This document shows, piece by piece, positions 42,379 to 54,634 of a DNA stretch of 64,000 nucleotides (position 1 is its first letter; every line of letters begins with the position of its first letter). Below the pieces are notes generated by a model. The model ran no database searches and was not told the DNA's origin. It worked only from the letters and a program-made list of their open reading frames with translations. A program made the position numbers and the translations under genes. Origin of the DNA: Trichostrongylus colubriformis (lineage: Eukaryota > Nematoda > Chromadorea > Rhabditida > Trichostrongylidae). The stretch is from the NCBI GenBank assembly GCA_963978905.1, contig OZ022260.1, positions 10,901,725 to 10,965,724 of the forward strand, read 5' to 3'.

Positions 42379-42404
42379 ATTGTGCCTCTTTGTTGAATCT
42401 CAGA

Positions 42405-44835
42405 ATGGCGGTTTCTTTGTCTCAAATGCACAAGACTTTATTAGCGGAATGGAGTAAAGAACAGAAAAATACGAATACAATTGAGCAAGTTCTCAAACAG
42501 ATTGGTGTTAGTTTCTTTTGTTGATTTCCTATTAATTTCTAACCGTTTTATTTTTCATACGTCACCTTCCAAGTATGAGTTATTATTTGTTTTCCAACTT
42601 GACCCAGTGTAAAAGACATGACATAGATTATTTCTTTCGGATTTTCAAAAATTTCTCGATTTAGTAGATTTCATCTCTTTTTAAATTTAACAATGTTCAA
42701 AAAGCCTAAATCTTATGCAAGAGTCTCTGAAAAGTCTGTTTTTTTTCGAGTTTCAGGAAGCCTTATTCGACCAAGCAGCGACTGCATCCTTCGACGCTAA
42801 TGCGCTTACAACTATTTACAAGTTGGTTGTTTTACATTCATTCTGTTGTCGTCAGTCCGTTGCTGTCTTGCTTAACCTGATTCATCTATTGTGGTCCTGT
42901 GATTCAAACCTTGTATTTGTGAAGTGTTGCTTACTGATCATGTTTCAGAGATTACTACGAAATCAGCGCTTTAGTGGCCGTTTTGAGAAACGATATGGCA
43001 GCTTTCGACGATGCAATTCCTAGGGTAGGTCTGAGTCTTTTCAGTTTAATTTCTTAAGGCATATCAAGGGAAAACGAACGGAAAAGACAATGCTTATTCC
43101 TACTCTCCAGTTTACTAACATCTCGTAGAAGGGCGATATCCTTGCACCTTCTCCGTTTAAAGTGCATAATAAGGTCAAACTGCGCGATTTCGATTTGCGA
43201 TTTTGCAGTGTCGTGGCCCCACATACGAAGTTGCAGCACCGCAAAATCTCAGTAATTTTCATATGTATTTGTTGACAGCGGAACGTACTAACACTGTATT
43301 GTTTACTCTTCTTTGGTCTTCTTGCATATAAAGCATTTTGTGATTTTTTTTTTGAAATCACTTTTTCAAAACAGTTTTTATAAGCCTCTATTTTTAAGGT
43401 TCTGTCGTTTTACGAGCAGTGTCCTTCTGCCTCCGAGAACAAATATCTTATGATTGGGCTGAACCTGATGTTCCTTCTAGCCAGCAATCGCCTTTCTGAT
43501 TTCCACATGGTTTGTGTTTGTTCATGTCCTCTCCGCATGGTCAAAGAGACTTCGAACAAGTTTGTAGACGCCACATGAAGGATGGCCCTTTACTCATATA
43601 AAGCTCCATATTCTATAGCATAATTACTTGTATAGCTTGCATGTTGTAGCTGCTCGAATCTGTTCCTCAAAGTATCCAATCTGGTAACCCTTATATCTCA
43701 ACTCCAGTTCGACTTGAACAGTCGTTAATGGAAGGAGCATACAATAAGGTGAGTAGATAATTAGCCACCTGTGTGACCTCTGAGACTTCTACAACCGTCA
43801 TACTGATGTTGATTAAATGATGTGGTTCAGGTCGTCCTTACCGAGAAAACCATCCCTAGTCAGTTCTACAGCATTTTCATTCGAATTATGATGGACGCTG
43901 TAAGGTGCGTTGAACATTTATATTTGAACGTTTTTTGCTGTCAGCAAATATCTCATTTTCCTTGGAAGTGTCATGGAACTCATAATCCGATCTCTTTCGA
44001 AGTAAATTTTTCAGGAGCGATATTGCTGTATCTATTGAGAAATCGTTCAAATTATTAAGTACGCGTGATGCCGCCAACATGTTGCTGTTCACCAATGATG
44101 CTCAGGTTAACGAGTTCGCCAAGCAGGTCAGTAATAGTGAAATCATGTTGAAGCATCTCCACGACTCAAAGTTTATTAGAGTTTTCTTACTGCTCTTGTA
44201 ATTCTATCTACCTCCTAGTCAGGCGATACCCTTTCTTTTTTAGAAAATTTCAGCTGTGACATAAAGCGCTGTGCTGTCCATCTCGGTGACTTTCTTATTG
44301 CTATGCTTGGCTGTCGTCGACCGCTCTTTTAAGGATTCAGATCACGCGCCTAATTTTGCTGATCCTTGTCCCTCAATACGCTATTGGTCGTTTCCTGTGC
44401 CAATCAATCGTATGAATGTCACACAAACGATTGCCGCTGTTTTGTGGAACTCCTGGCCACCAGCACTAGGAAATATGTGATGTGTGACTCAGAGTATCCA
44501 CTTTTTAACATGTATTCCTTCTTTGTCTTTTTTCTGCAAACGTCCTAGTGTTTTTTCAGAAAGTTCGAGAAATTGGGCGGAGTGCCTTCATTCACTTCAA
44601 AGCTTTTTTTTGTTTGTGTTCTGTGCCTTCATCAAGATACAATCCATAGAGTTAAGATAGCACCACGCTTCTGATCCACCGTATGTCATCATGTTTTCAG
44701 AGGAAATGGAAGAGTGAACACGGCTGCTTCGTGTTCGAAGCAGAAACGGGTCATACTGACAAGGCAACGCTGGATACGGCTCGAATCGCTAAGCAGACGA
44801 TTTTCTATGCAAAACAACTGGAAATGATCGTTTAA
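42405..44835 (+). CDS. rpn-12: 26S proteasome non-ATPase lid subunit RPN12 (PSMD8), 8 exons
   Basis: The product is a complete 257-aa lid subunit that helps assemble and dock the lid on the base of the 19S regulatory particle. Exons are 42405-42506, 42757-42821, 42949-43024, 43399-43509, 43650-43748, 43831-43904, 44015-44126 and 44701-44835. Family blocks visible are MIGLNLMFLLASNRLSDFHM in exon 4, RLEQSLMEGAYNKV across exons 5-6, IPSQFYSIFIRIMMDAVR in exon 6, a CSN8/PSMD8-type helical region in exon 7, and the nearly invariant C-terminus QTIFYAKQLEMIV in exon 8. Length equals the usual family length. A polyadenylation signal AATAAA lies at 44891-44896. Housekeeping gene; single copy here, with no defect seen. 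Confidence 0.95.
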
Positions 44836-44890
44836 TCCTTTTTAAATTATTTTTACTCGATTTATCATCTGTATACTTAGTGTGTACATG

Positions 44891-44896
44891 AATAAA
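44891..44896 (+). terminator. polyadenylation signal of rpn-12
   Basis: AATAAA lies 56 bp after the stop codon. Confidence 0.7.
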
Positions 44897-44899
44897 CTA

Positions 44900-45898
44900 C
44901 TGATTCACTGCGGTAGTCATAAAACTGCCTTAACGATGTTACATTTTGGTTGGCATAATATTCATTCCATTCGTTCCATTTCACTCGGTAGTTCCATTAG
45001 CGTGCCATTATAAGTTCTCGCCTATGGTTAACGACCGTATCTGCGCGTATTTCGCAAAATTGGAAGCAAAGCGTGACCAGTTATTGCGATATGATAGAAG
45101 ACTCTTCCAACTGCTACATTATTTGGGTAGAGTCGTGTGAATTACCGACGAATAGTTGTTATGGGGGTGTGTAAAGAGGCACACGAATTTTGGCCTCGGC
45201 TTGAGGTCGGCTCACCGCTCACGGCGATGCTTCGCAAAATGTCCGAGTGGTGGCGTGTCCTTCGTCGCTGGGCTCTCCCATACTTGCCTAAGCCTTTTTT
45301 GGTGAGCAGCTTTGGCAGCGTGTTTTCAAATGTCCTTACCTGATCGCAATCCGACGCGCGCGGATGGGCGTAGCCTAGTAACCTCACTGACCATGTGTCC
45401 CAACCGTCACCCCTTGTTATGGAGGAAGTTTGAGTGGAATTTCTTTTTGAGGTCACTCACCTTTGAATGTGATGATGTGCTTGAATCAGTGAGAGAAAGA
45501 GATGGGTTAGTTTTTATTAGCATCATAGCAGGCGAGCGGCGCTGTTGCGGCACACATTGTCGCTCTATCAAATTCCGAGCCGTTGTCATTCAGGTCAGTC
45601 AGCTATCCATTTTACTGAGGGCAAAAAAATGGCTACTGATCCTTAGAAGATGAAAACATTAGTTTATCCGGCTGCTTCTCGTAACTCAGCCGCAAATGGG
45701 ATATACACCTTTACAATCTCTACAGCTCCAAGGAAGAGCTAATACATGGCGCACACCAGACAGATTGATTGATCACTTGTATCGTGGCGGAACTACCAAA
45801 TCATCCATTTCGAAGTATGCTATTAAAACAAAATTGTGTGCTCAAACCTTTTTTTTTTTGTAGTTGACTCTACAAAATGGGTGGAGATGTTGTAACAA
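44900..45898. other. intergenic, no recognised gene
   Basis: A diverged repeat at about 45170-45410 shares CATGTGTCCCAACCGTCACC with the 7190-7385 foldback. No gene was recognised. Confidence 0.4.
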
Positions 45899-46155
45899 CA
45901 GGTGGCACGCACCCCACTCTCATGGTGCGGGGATCAAATCCCGCATCAACGCTCGTCTAGGCCAACCAAGCCTTCCATCCATCCGGGTCAGTGAACCAGG
46001 CTCGTTGGAAGGATGAAAGCTCTGAGTTATGCAATGGCTAGCCCCCGCAAGTCACTGTGCAAGTCAAATCGCATTCGTCTACCATCACGATTCTGGTTGG
46101 AACCAGGATGCGCGGCGCATCCCTCAGAAAACACTGATTGACGCAAAAACTTTTT
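45899..46155 (+). mobile_element. tRNA-derived SINE-like repeat, copy 2
   Basis: GGTGGCACGCACCCCAC then GCGGGGATCAAATCCCGC (B-box-like GATCAAATC) at the head, CCAACCAAGCCTTCCATCC in the middle, and GATGCGCGGCGCATCCC then TTGACGCAAAAACTTTTTT at the tail. It is the opposite orientation of the copy at 2689-2975. Confidence 0.55.
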
Positions 46156-48046
46156 TTGTAAAACTACTACTTCTATAAATTGGTTTTATAAAATTAGAAC
46201 TTCACATTTTGTGAAACTTCTGTTTAATTTCAAAAAACAGTACTCCAACTATTGACCATCAGTTGACTACATCCCTTTCTGACGATGCTTTAGAGAAGAC
46301 CGTGCTGTGGCTTTTAGCTTCCAATTTGTAAAAAATCAAGAAATTGAAAATACTTCTTCCATAAACTTCGAAGCGAAAAAATATTCTGTTTTTTCCTGTA
46401 TTCGTGCAAAACAGTTCCTCTGATGTAGCCCCTCTGTGCTACTTTAGTGGAGGGTTATAAAGTCTTCAAATGTTATTGACTTATGATATTTTTAAGTTTC
46501 ACCCTCTTTTATGAGATATTCATGGATTTCGAAATGTTTTGATTTTGCCCTCGAATTGAGTGAACTGGAGTTTCAGTGAAAGCGATCGGCGGCTGTGTTC
46601 CGCATGGCTTTACGGATGTGTGCTGACCAATATGTGTAGTTTATGGAGTGCGAATCAGATCGTAGCAGGATTATGATGAGATCATCATGTAGAGGTTGGA
46701 TGACGCAGAAAGACACCCTCCCATAGCGACCGATCGATCAGTTCTACAAATTGTTCCTGAAAAATGACATCGAATTATTTTACTACGTTGTGTTCTATCG
46801 CATTTTATGCAGGAGTTCTTCACAGTGGTTGGTCTTTCACTGGTTCAAAAAACTTATTAGCATCTTCTAGTTTAACACTTATGATTTTTATTAAGGATTC
46901 GCATGTTCACCGTATGGTGGGTACAGTCCTGGATATGCTGGTAATCGTTTATTGATATTTTTTAAATAATGCAAGACCTGCTGAATTATCCAGCAACAGC
47001 TGATCCTTTTAAAGTACGCAAAACCATCCAATACGCCCCAAGTCGTTGAGAGTAGTCAGGATGGGTGTTTGATTGAGTTATTGAGGGGTTGGTTGATGTT
47101 CAACTCAGTAATTGTATCTTTCAATAAAAAAGAAAAAAATAAAAATTGTTAGAAAAATCAGTTTTTGTAAATAGTCCGTGGTTCACCTCATTCTTATACA
47201 AGCATTGGTTTTCGGTCCACCCCGCGAAGATTATTGGTGAGTTGCCAGGTGTTTAAGGGACGATGAAAGAACGCCGTAATTGGTTCAAGTGGAATCCCAT
47301 ACATAGACAGCAGGTCACAGCGACGGTCCTTGCCATTGCTTTTTCCGCGTTTCCAAAATGTTTTCAAAGCATGTAGTATTCCTTCACGTAATAGTGAGCC
47401 TTTGATCACGTGTAACCATAATATCGCAAGTGAAAGGCTGAAGGAAGACCTCGGTGCTCCCCCACTTCTTTTCAGTCGCATACTGTAGAGATCTCCGTCA
47501 GATCTTTCCCATAATTTGTTCATGGTTTGGCTGCGAACAGTAGCAAAATGCACATTTCGAGCTACAAGTGTTATACCTCTGCCATACTCTGAGAAATTAA
47601 TCGCCACAAACTTGCCAGCTAAGTGAGGGGGCGGGTTTAGAAAAATGGGTGGAGTTTATGGGCTCTACATGAGACTCATAACTCAAGACAAGTTTCAACA
47701 GATCATCAGATGCCTGGGCATTGTAGCATCTTTTGTATCATCACATTGTAAATTCGGAAACGTGCGAGCGCACGTAATTACTGTTTTTTTTCGAATGTGT
47801 GGTCCTACCGTTTTGCCTTCGCTAGCTGAAGGGCGGATTCCGAAGGTGGAAGGGGCATTTTGGCGCTAGGTGTGAAGGTCCTTCATTGGGAATCCAGTTT
47901 ACCTACTCCATTGAAGGTTCCTGGGCAAGACTTTGCATTCATTATACATTTTATCGAGTAAAATGAATGTTAAAGAACATGCTGCTATTACTTTTTTGCT
48001 CTCAAATTCATATATATTATGATAGATATTGCATATATATAATCAG
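46156..48046. other. region upstream of the MAM-like gene
   Basis: The missing 5' exon of the MAM-like gene may lie here, but no convincing signal-peptide exon was identified. A 137-codon open frame on the minus strand (47194-47607) is unassigned. AT-rich otherwise. Confidence 0.35.
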
Positions 48047-51000
48047 GGCGTTACGGTTATGGACCAACTGTCGTTGGACCATATCGTTCTGAAGCGCACT
48101 CTTTTGCTAGTGCACACTCTCACGACCATCATGAACATCATGGTGAATTTCGTGCCATGCGAGATGAGGTGAACCTTAATATAAATTTCATTTTTCTGGA
48201 TATGTAACAACTTCAGTCGCAATTTCAGACTGGCACTATCGCGTCTTTGAATTGTCCCAATTTCGCTGCCAAGTGTAAATGGGCCAATACGAATGATGAG
48301 GAGTTGGATTGGACAACTCTGCAGGCTGTGCCAAATCCGGATCGTTTTTTATCACTTCTTGACGGTGAAAACTATCCTGGTCAGTACTAATTCTTCTATT
48401 TTGCCTTACTGCACCACTTAGAATCTCAGAAAGAAGGAAATGAATGTTGAACGATGGGCCATGCATTTTGCTCTTACTCCAGATTCCGATGATAATCGAG
48501 TAGGCCGGCAAAGAATGGTGTACTTGACGTATTTGGGGTGAAACGAGTTTTTTTTTACTTGGATTCATAGCTAAACATGAAAAGAGATCGGTCGATACTG
48601 TTGCTCACCGGGGCCAGTCAATGGGCAAATCAGGACATTTGTCCAACCTAACCAGTCTGATATCAGCTCACAACCGCGAAGGGATGGGCCACGTTCATGC
48701 TTTGCAGTGTCGGCGGCAGGGCATGGCTGCTTGTCTCTGCGTGTCCGCCTGTCCCCATGCCACTCTGCCTCGCTCCCTGTGAACGCAGCCACGCTTTGCC
48801 GGCGCAGAGTATGAACGCGGCCATAAAGGGCTCAATTTGGCTCCCCATTAATGGTATACCATCGGGGTTCGATTTTAGGAATACGGTAGTGCAACGACGC
48901 CATTTCCCATCAAACCATCATCGAAATGGCAACACAGTGCAAGATAAGCATCTTTATGTCAGCGTTAGTATGTCCTAAATATCAGTTACCATGATTGTAC
49001 CCACCTCTTGAGTAGGTTAGATCAGTTAGCTTGGATTACATATTCACGAATCAGACAGTATGCAGCAGGTCGTTTGATCTTTTGTCACCTCGTATCGCCT
49101 AAATCTCATTTTACATTGGTCAAAATCCATGTTCCAGATCCGGCTGCCGGTGTTCTCACATCACCTCAACGTCCTGGTTGGGAAGGAGGTCAACTGATAT
49201 CTGACCCACTTCCGTGTTTACCGTATGGAATTCGTGTAACCGCAACAGCATGGAAAACTCAAAACGGTCCCATTCATGACCAGCCGAAACTACAGGTTCG
49301 AGACATTTAGAATTAGGCTCAGGTTACCCAATGGTCTATCAACTGTGCTCTCTCTTAGGTTTGCTCAAAAAACGTTGCTGAAGTGAGATTTCCATTGGTG
49401 AACTGTAACGAGTTTGAAGTACGGAATGGAGAACCGGTCACCGTTGAAGTGCCCGCCGCCAATAATCCTAATCAACCTGCTCACGTGAAGATTAATTTTT
49501 TGTTTACAAATACGATTATTTTACTAAAAAACGCTTTAGATTGTTTTCTACGGCAACAATTTCGTGGCTGCTCAAGGAGGGGCCATATTTCTACAAGATA
49601 TTGTTGTCGAAGGAACTCTGACGTGCAGTGGTGGAGGACCTTCTAACAATAATCCAGTACTGATAAATGAAGGCGACACTTTCCGACGACAGCCAGTTGA
49701 TGAGCAGGATGCTCAGCAACTGGCAGCTTCATACGCAAAAACCTACGACTCAGCAGGGCCGTTTAAGGTTCTTATCCTTTATTCGTATTTGCTTTATCAT
49801 AACAAAGCACCCAGACGGGTATAGGTAGCAGTGTCACAACCGATTCCCCTGGAATACGCCAAGCATCAAGCCCTTACTCAGAATTTTGCATGCATTCAGT
49901 GGGTTCTGAGCAGGGTACCCCCTGGTGTCGAGGAAAATAGCCGCTTCAGTACGACTCCCCCCTCCCCTTCTCTACGGCGACCAAATACGATCCCCCTTTT
50001 TTCGACCTTTGCTATACCAGTAACTGTTGCCGGATTGCATAGTTGCAATGTGTTTTATTGCTACAGTCCATTTCAGAGCGCTAGATAGGGCGGGACCTGA
50101 GTAGCGAGAGTGAGAGTGTGTGGAGAGAGTGAGAGTGTGGCGAGTTGAGAGGGTTTGATACACTCTCACCCAAATCCGTAGGCCACGCCCTATCAATCGC
50201 TCCGAAATGGATTGTATATACTCGTTCCTGAAGCAAAGATACCATTTCTATTGCGTCCCGCGGATTTGCGGTGAAATGCCCTTTGCTTCTCATCTGCTTA
50301 GTGACAGTTTAGATACCAGTGCTTATCGCTGACCTCTGAAGATACGACGTCCACCCTCCTCCGTTACGATACGACCCCTTGTCGAGGAATCCTCGACTCT
50401 CGGTGTGCTCTGGTTCTGAAGCCATCACGGACTAATCTAAACCAGCTAATATTAGATTTAATGCCTGTAGCCTCTCACATCCCTTCTAGACCCCGGACCG
50501 GGTATGCGATGCGAAGCTACTGCTGAGAGGTGACACAATTCAAAACTCACTCCTAAGTACAAAGCTGGGTTTTGTACAGCTATGCAATATACACCGAGCA
50601 ACTAGAATCGATTACCTTGCGTTGATCAGTTCCTTTATTTAAAGGCACATTTCGCGATAATCAAATGGGCCAACTTACCTTCTTGGAACAGTAGATCCTT
50701 GGGTAACTAGTGTGGCTGCACTTTCTTCGCGTAGCTCCGATGCGCTATCACCCTACACCTGCCCGAACCCACTGCGACGCCGCCCATTTTGCTCAGTTGA
50801 CCAATAAGAAAGCTCAAGTGGGTGGCGTCGCAGTGGGTTCGAGCAGGTGTGGGGGCCTGATAGCGCACCAGGGCGACGCGGAAAAGGTGCAGCAACAAGG
50901 TTAATCGACCCTAGATTATCACGAAGTGTGCCTTCAAGACGCCATGCATCCTACTTACACCCAGAAGTGCGTTGGCACTTATTATATTTTATGTCCCATT

Positions 51001-54000
51001 AAATGACTACTTCCGAAGAGCTCGATGTACAAATCAGTAATTTTACTCTTTCCGACGCTATATTACAATTTATCGCACCCGAGTGGTGAAAGATCCAATA
51101 GACAGCTGAAGATCCGATACCCGATCAAGTGAGCACTATCGGCGCCGTCCACGAGCGAATATTCTAAGGGCTAAAACCTGAGAACTTTACTTCTGACAAC
51201 GTGATGCAAATGGACGCGAAAGTCAGCAGTCAGATTAATCGTACTAATTCTCATATAATTGGCCTGAAACACGAAAGTTTCATGAAGCGTGGTAAGGTTG
51301 TGTTAACCTGGGTATGCTGTGATTGATCTCCAGACCATGCATGCGGCGCCATTTGCTGCATTTGCCCTACTGCACTAAACTAGCTCTGCATAAACACGGG
51401 CACCTGTTAGGGGAAATCTGCAAAGTTACAAGATTATACGTGGTACACCAGCGCTATGCCATTGCTACAGTAACCTTTTCCAACAAACTTTCTTCGCATT
51501 CCAAAACAACGCTGTACTAGAAAGCCACCTGCCGGCGCTACGACGATTTCAGGAGAATCTGCCATATTACATTGTAACTCATCATTAGTTGTTTTGTTTC
51601 AATTGTAGTTATTTTTTCTTTATCGTAGAAGGCTTAGCTGAGCGCTACGCTCGCCCTTGGCGTACTCATAGGGCAGTTTTTGGAAAACTCTGAATGATTA
51701 GAATTTCCTCCATCCCCATTCTTCGAGAAAGACTCGTGGGACTCTTTCGAAGGATGTGATCTCATCGTCAGCTGTACAGTATTCTGTGTGCTATTGCAGC
51801 GTGGTTACAATTTCTCACGCCAAAATTTACTGTTCCTGAGGTATGGCAGAGGTGTACCACGTATATCTTATGACAAAGTTTACTTATTACATATCGTAGA
51901 GCAAATATTCCACATAACTGTCAGTCAAACAGCTTGTTTTCTATGATGTATCGAGTGAATTTTTTCCACAAAAATTCAGGATACGGAGGGTTTATCCACT
52001 TTGGAAGAGCTTGTTGAGTCGCCAGGAAAAAACTCGGAAAAATTTGTGGAACCCTTAACATCGATGTCTATTCATCCATCCGAACAGAATACGGTTGTTC
52101 AATCGTTTGCTGCGGAACGTTCACCACCTACTCCACCAACACCTGCTCACCCGTTTTCACCAGGACTTTTCGAAAGCTGCCTAGAGCTGTCGTGCAATCC
52201 TTCTGGTGAGTCACCTCCGGAGCAGAGTGCACATATCTTATATTGAAAAGTCATAATTGAATTCAGATCTGAGTTGTAACTTCTGGCGCTCTGCTGGAAA
52301 TAATCGATGGGAAATTGGATCCGCTGGAAGACTTTCCAATCCACTCACGGGAATCAATCAACTGCCAGATACAGGTTCGTGGGAGGTGTGGAACAGGACA
52401 CTCGAATTGAGTCACTGATCTTCAATCAAGGCTACCGCTCGCGAAAACTGCTTTAGTTGTCCCTTTGAAAGCTGAGCTACGTGCTTCGGTGATTTGACTC
52501 GATTCGGGTGTCCTGGCCTACGCCCATTCGCGTTCTCAGCCACTTACATTTGTGATCACCTACACTGCATAATGAGAACTGCTAAGAAAAACATCGTGAG
52601 CGATGGCAATAAGTGAAAGAGTGCTTCCTGATATGCATTCATACTCCGTGACCCAGGCTGAACTGTCGGAATGTGTCAGCGACGCAGGCCTTACTATCTT
52701 CATATTGAGGTACTGTAGCAGCATGCGTCGCTGCGTCAAGGCCTGCATTGACATGCGTTGCGGTTGCGCTGCAACAGTCGCAATCACGGCAATTCTAGCC
52801 ATCATGTCGCTGAGTATAAATGCATACTTAAACCAAAAATGCTGATCGTGTGATTACCACCGACACGGCAGCTAAATGAATTTTTTCTTTAAGATTAGGA
52901 ATTGTACTTTCGATTCTTTAGTAATCCAATTTTTTATAAATCCTAAGTTCCTAAGTAACAATATGTACTGAGGTGATCGAACATTCACTAAGTAAGATCA
53001 AAATACTATTCAATTTCAGCTCAAAAATTCCTTGTGGCTCCATTCATGGACCCGAAAATCAAGAGCTATACACTGGTGTCTGAAGCATTGAATATTCCAC
53101 TAATGGAGCCTGTGTATTTTTGTTTCAACGAATACGTGGCCACTCAAGGTCTCTCTTTATCTGTATGCACCGACAGAATGGACTGCTTTTACAGAAAAGA
53201 TACCCTCCAAACTGGAAATACCATTGACGTGAGCAGTACTTTTCATATCACAGCGTTTATACACGGCAGCCCTGCAGTCAACTGTTCGCGTAGGGCCCAT
53301 CCATTCTTTCTGTCAGCGGAGCGTGGCTACGTTCACACACAGCAAGGGTGAGTGACACGGAAGAGCTGCAGAGACGACGCAAGCAACGAGACAGCGCCCT
53401 ATCTCGTCTCGTGAGCTACGCCTTGTCGCTGGCACCGCAAAGTATGTGCGTGGCTTGAAACCCACATCTGCAGAGCGTCGCCGCTCAAGTTGGCGACCAA
53501 CAGCGCACACTTGTGCCCGCTATAGCTTATAAAATATGCCTAACAGTGGAAAGGTGTACGTCTTCCACAGGCTCTGACTGTCAACGCCAAATTTGGAAGT
53601 TAACAGCTTTGTCCAAGAAAGGGCAGGTACAGATTGTAATGTTTTCGAGGATTCCACAGGTTGCATTATGACATCAGAGGCGTCGCGTGCGCGGCGCACT
53701 GCCAAACGATACGGCCAAGACGTTTGGCTGTAGGCTGGCCGATAACAAATGCAGCCCGAAATAATGTTATTGCTATTTATGTTCATAAGTGTGGGCTTTG
53801 AGAAGAAAAAGGTTTTTCAGGAAAATAAGAAATGGAACGTGCGTTGCGTGAAATTACCGGTTGGAACATACGAAGTGAGCTTTTCAGGGGTTTTTATTCA
53901 GCAATTCACAATAAAACTGTAAATATCGATAAATTACAAGTTCCATGTTTAGTTGAGAGTGATCGCTGAGAACAATGGTGAAAACAAAGGTGAAATCGGC

Positions 54001-54054
54001 TTTTTACCCATTCGGCTAGCTTACGATCCAGCTGGTCAGAAAATGATTTGTTGA
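48047..54054 (+). CDS. secreted-type protein with two MAM-like domains (5' exon missing), 10 exons found
   Basis: About 494 residues are recovered. Exons are 48047-48168, 48229-48379, 49138-49295, 49359-49484, 49540-49767, 51980-52205, 52267-52374, 53020-53228, 53821-53874 and 53953-54054, and phases match at each junction. The first exon found ends in a His-rich segment (HSHDHHEHHGEF). Domain 1 (exons 2-5) opens with LNCPNFAAKCKWANTNDEEL then DWTTL and closes with FYGNNFVAAQGGAIFLQDI, like the C..F...C.W....D.W start and DDI end of MAM domains. Domain 2 (exons 7-10) opens LSCNFWRSAGNNRWEIGSAG and includes VYFCFNEYV and two further Cys. A Ser/Pro-rich linker (RSPPTPPTPAHPFSP) joins them. I infer an extracellular adhesion or matrix role. 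The MAM call is by pattern only, and the start codon and signal peptide were not located. Confidence 0.75.
48687..48822. mobile_element. family G foldback MITE in intron 2 of the MAM-like gene
   Basis: GGCCACGTTCATGCTTTGCAG and GGCGCAGAGTATGAACGCGGCC are inverted. The inner GCAGGGCATGGCTGC pairs with GCAGCCACGC. Confidence 0.7.
49908..50430 (+). repeat. dispersed repeat family H, copy 3, interrupted by a family K MITE
   Basis: CCCTGGTGTCGAGGAAAATAGCCGCTTCAG is the left edge, and the right portion includes GTGCTTATCGCTGACCTCTG and TGTCGAGGAATCCTCGACTC. It is interrupted at 50064-50214. It lies in intron 5 of the MAM-like gene. Confidence 0.8.
50064..50214. mobile_element. family K MITE nested in repeat H, TA target
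   Basis: TA then CAGTCCATTTCAGAGCGCTAG...CGCTCCGAAATGGATTG then TA. The uninterrupted copy 2 has a single ATTGCTATATG at the corresponding place, so the insertion duplicated TA. Ends and target fit a Tc1-type non-autonomous element. Confidence 0.8.
50700..50910. repeat. foldback repeat
   Basis: GTAGCTCCGATGCGCTATCACC..CACACCTGCCCGAACCCACTGCGACGCC... on the left is inverted against GGCGTCGCAGTGGGTTCGAGCAGGTGTGG...TGATAGCGCACCAGG on the right. The arms are about 85 bp. Confidence 0.7.
50911..51979. other. intronic, no recognised feature
   Basis: Remainder of intron 5 of the MAM-like gene. Short open frames only. Confidence 0.4.
52636..52825. mobile_element. family G-like foldback, diverged
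   Basis: GCATTCATACTCCGTGACCCAGGC and its diverged inverse ...GCTGAGTATAAATGC bracket GCGACGCAGGCC / GCAAGGCC-type blocks. It lies in intron 7 of the MAM-like gene. Confidence 0.45.
53293..53456. mobile_element. family G foldback MITE in intron 8 of the MAM-like gene
   Basis: GGGCCCATCCATTCTTTCTGTC then AGCGGAGCGTGGCTACG; right CGTAGC-type block, GGCACCGCAAAGTATGTGCGTGGC. The ends are more diverged than in other copies. Confidence 0.45.
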
Positions 54055-54277
54055 TTTCTTGTTGATATGTTTACTTCATAGTGTTTGATGTTAATCAGCA
54101 CTTTCGCATGACCTGTTTTTTTTTAATCGAATTCAAAGCGATATTTGAATGCATGTTTGGCCTACATAACCATTCGCGGGATTAGCGGATGTTCAGCCAG
54201 CGTTTTTAATCTTCCAGTACGATACCCATAAACCCCAAAACCAACTACTGGAAGAGAGGACTACTCCTTCCGGTATG

Positions 54278-54634
54278 GGAACCAGAGTACACCGAGAGGC
54301 AAGGATTTCTTAAGAGGGAGGGGGATCGTATTTGATCGGACAGAAGGGGTGAGGGGCTACCAGCATAGGTCAGCAATAAGCACTAGAATTTAAATTTTTA
54401 AGAAGCAGGAACAGAAGGTGTTTCATAGCGAATCGGTGTGAGGAAATGTAAAAGAAATATCTTTTTGCTTCAGGAAAGAATTCCTATTAATAGAATACAT
54501 TGCGACTACACAATCTGGGAGCAGCTATTGGCATCGTAGAGATCAAAAAAAAAGGGGGGGGGGGTCGTATTCGGTCCCCGCAGTGAGAGGGGGGGGTTCT
54601 AAAACGTCTATTTTTCTCTACACCTGGGAGTGCC
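54278..54634 (-). repeat. dispersed repeat family H, copy 4, uninterrupted
   Basis: GGTCAGCAATAAGCACTAGAA, CATTGCGACTACACAATCTGG, a G run near 54551-54562 and a TCTACACCTGGGAGTGCC edge. It is a reverse-orientation copy with neither nested MITE, located just 3' of the MAM-like gene. Confidence 0.75.

Noticed and set aside
47194..47607. 137-codon minus-strand open frame as a gene
   Set aside because: It has no recognised domain, no splice partners and no start context. It was left as unassigned within the intergenic entry.
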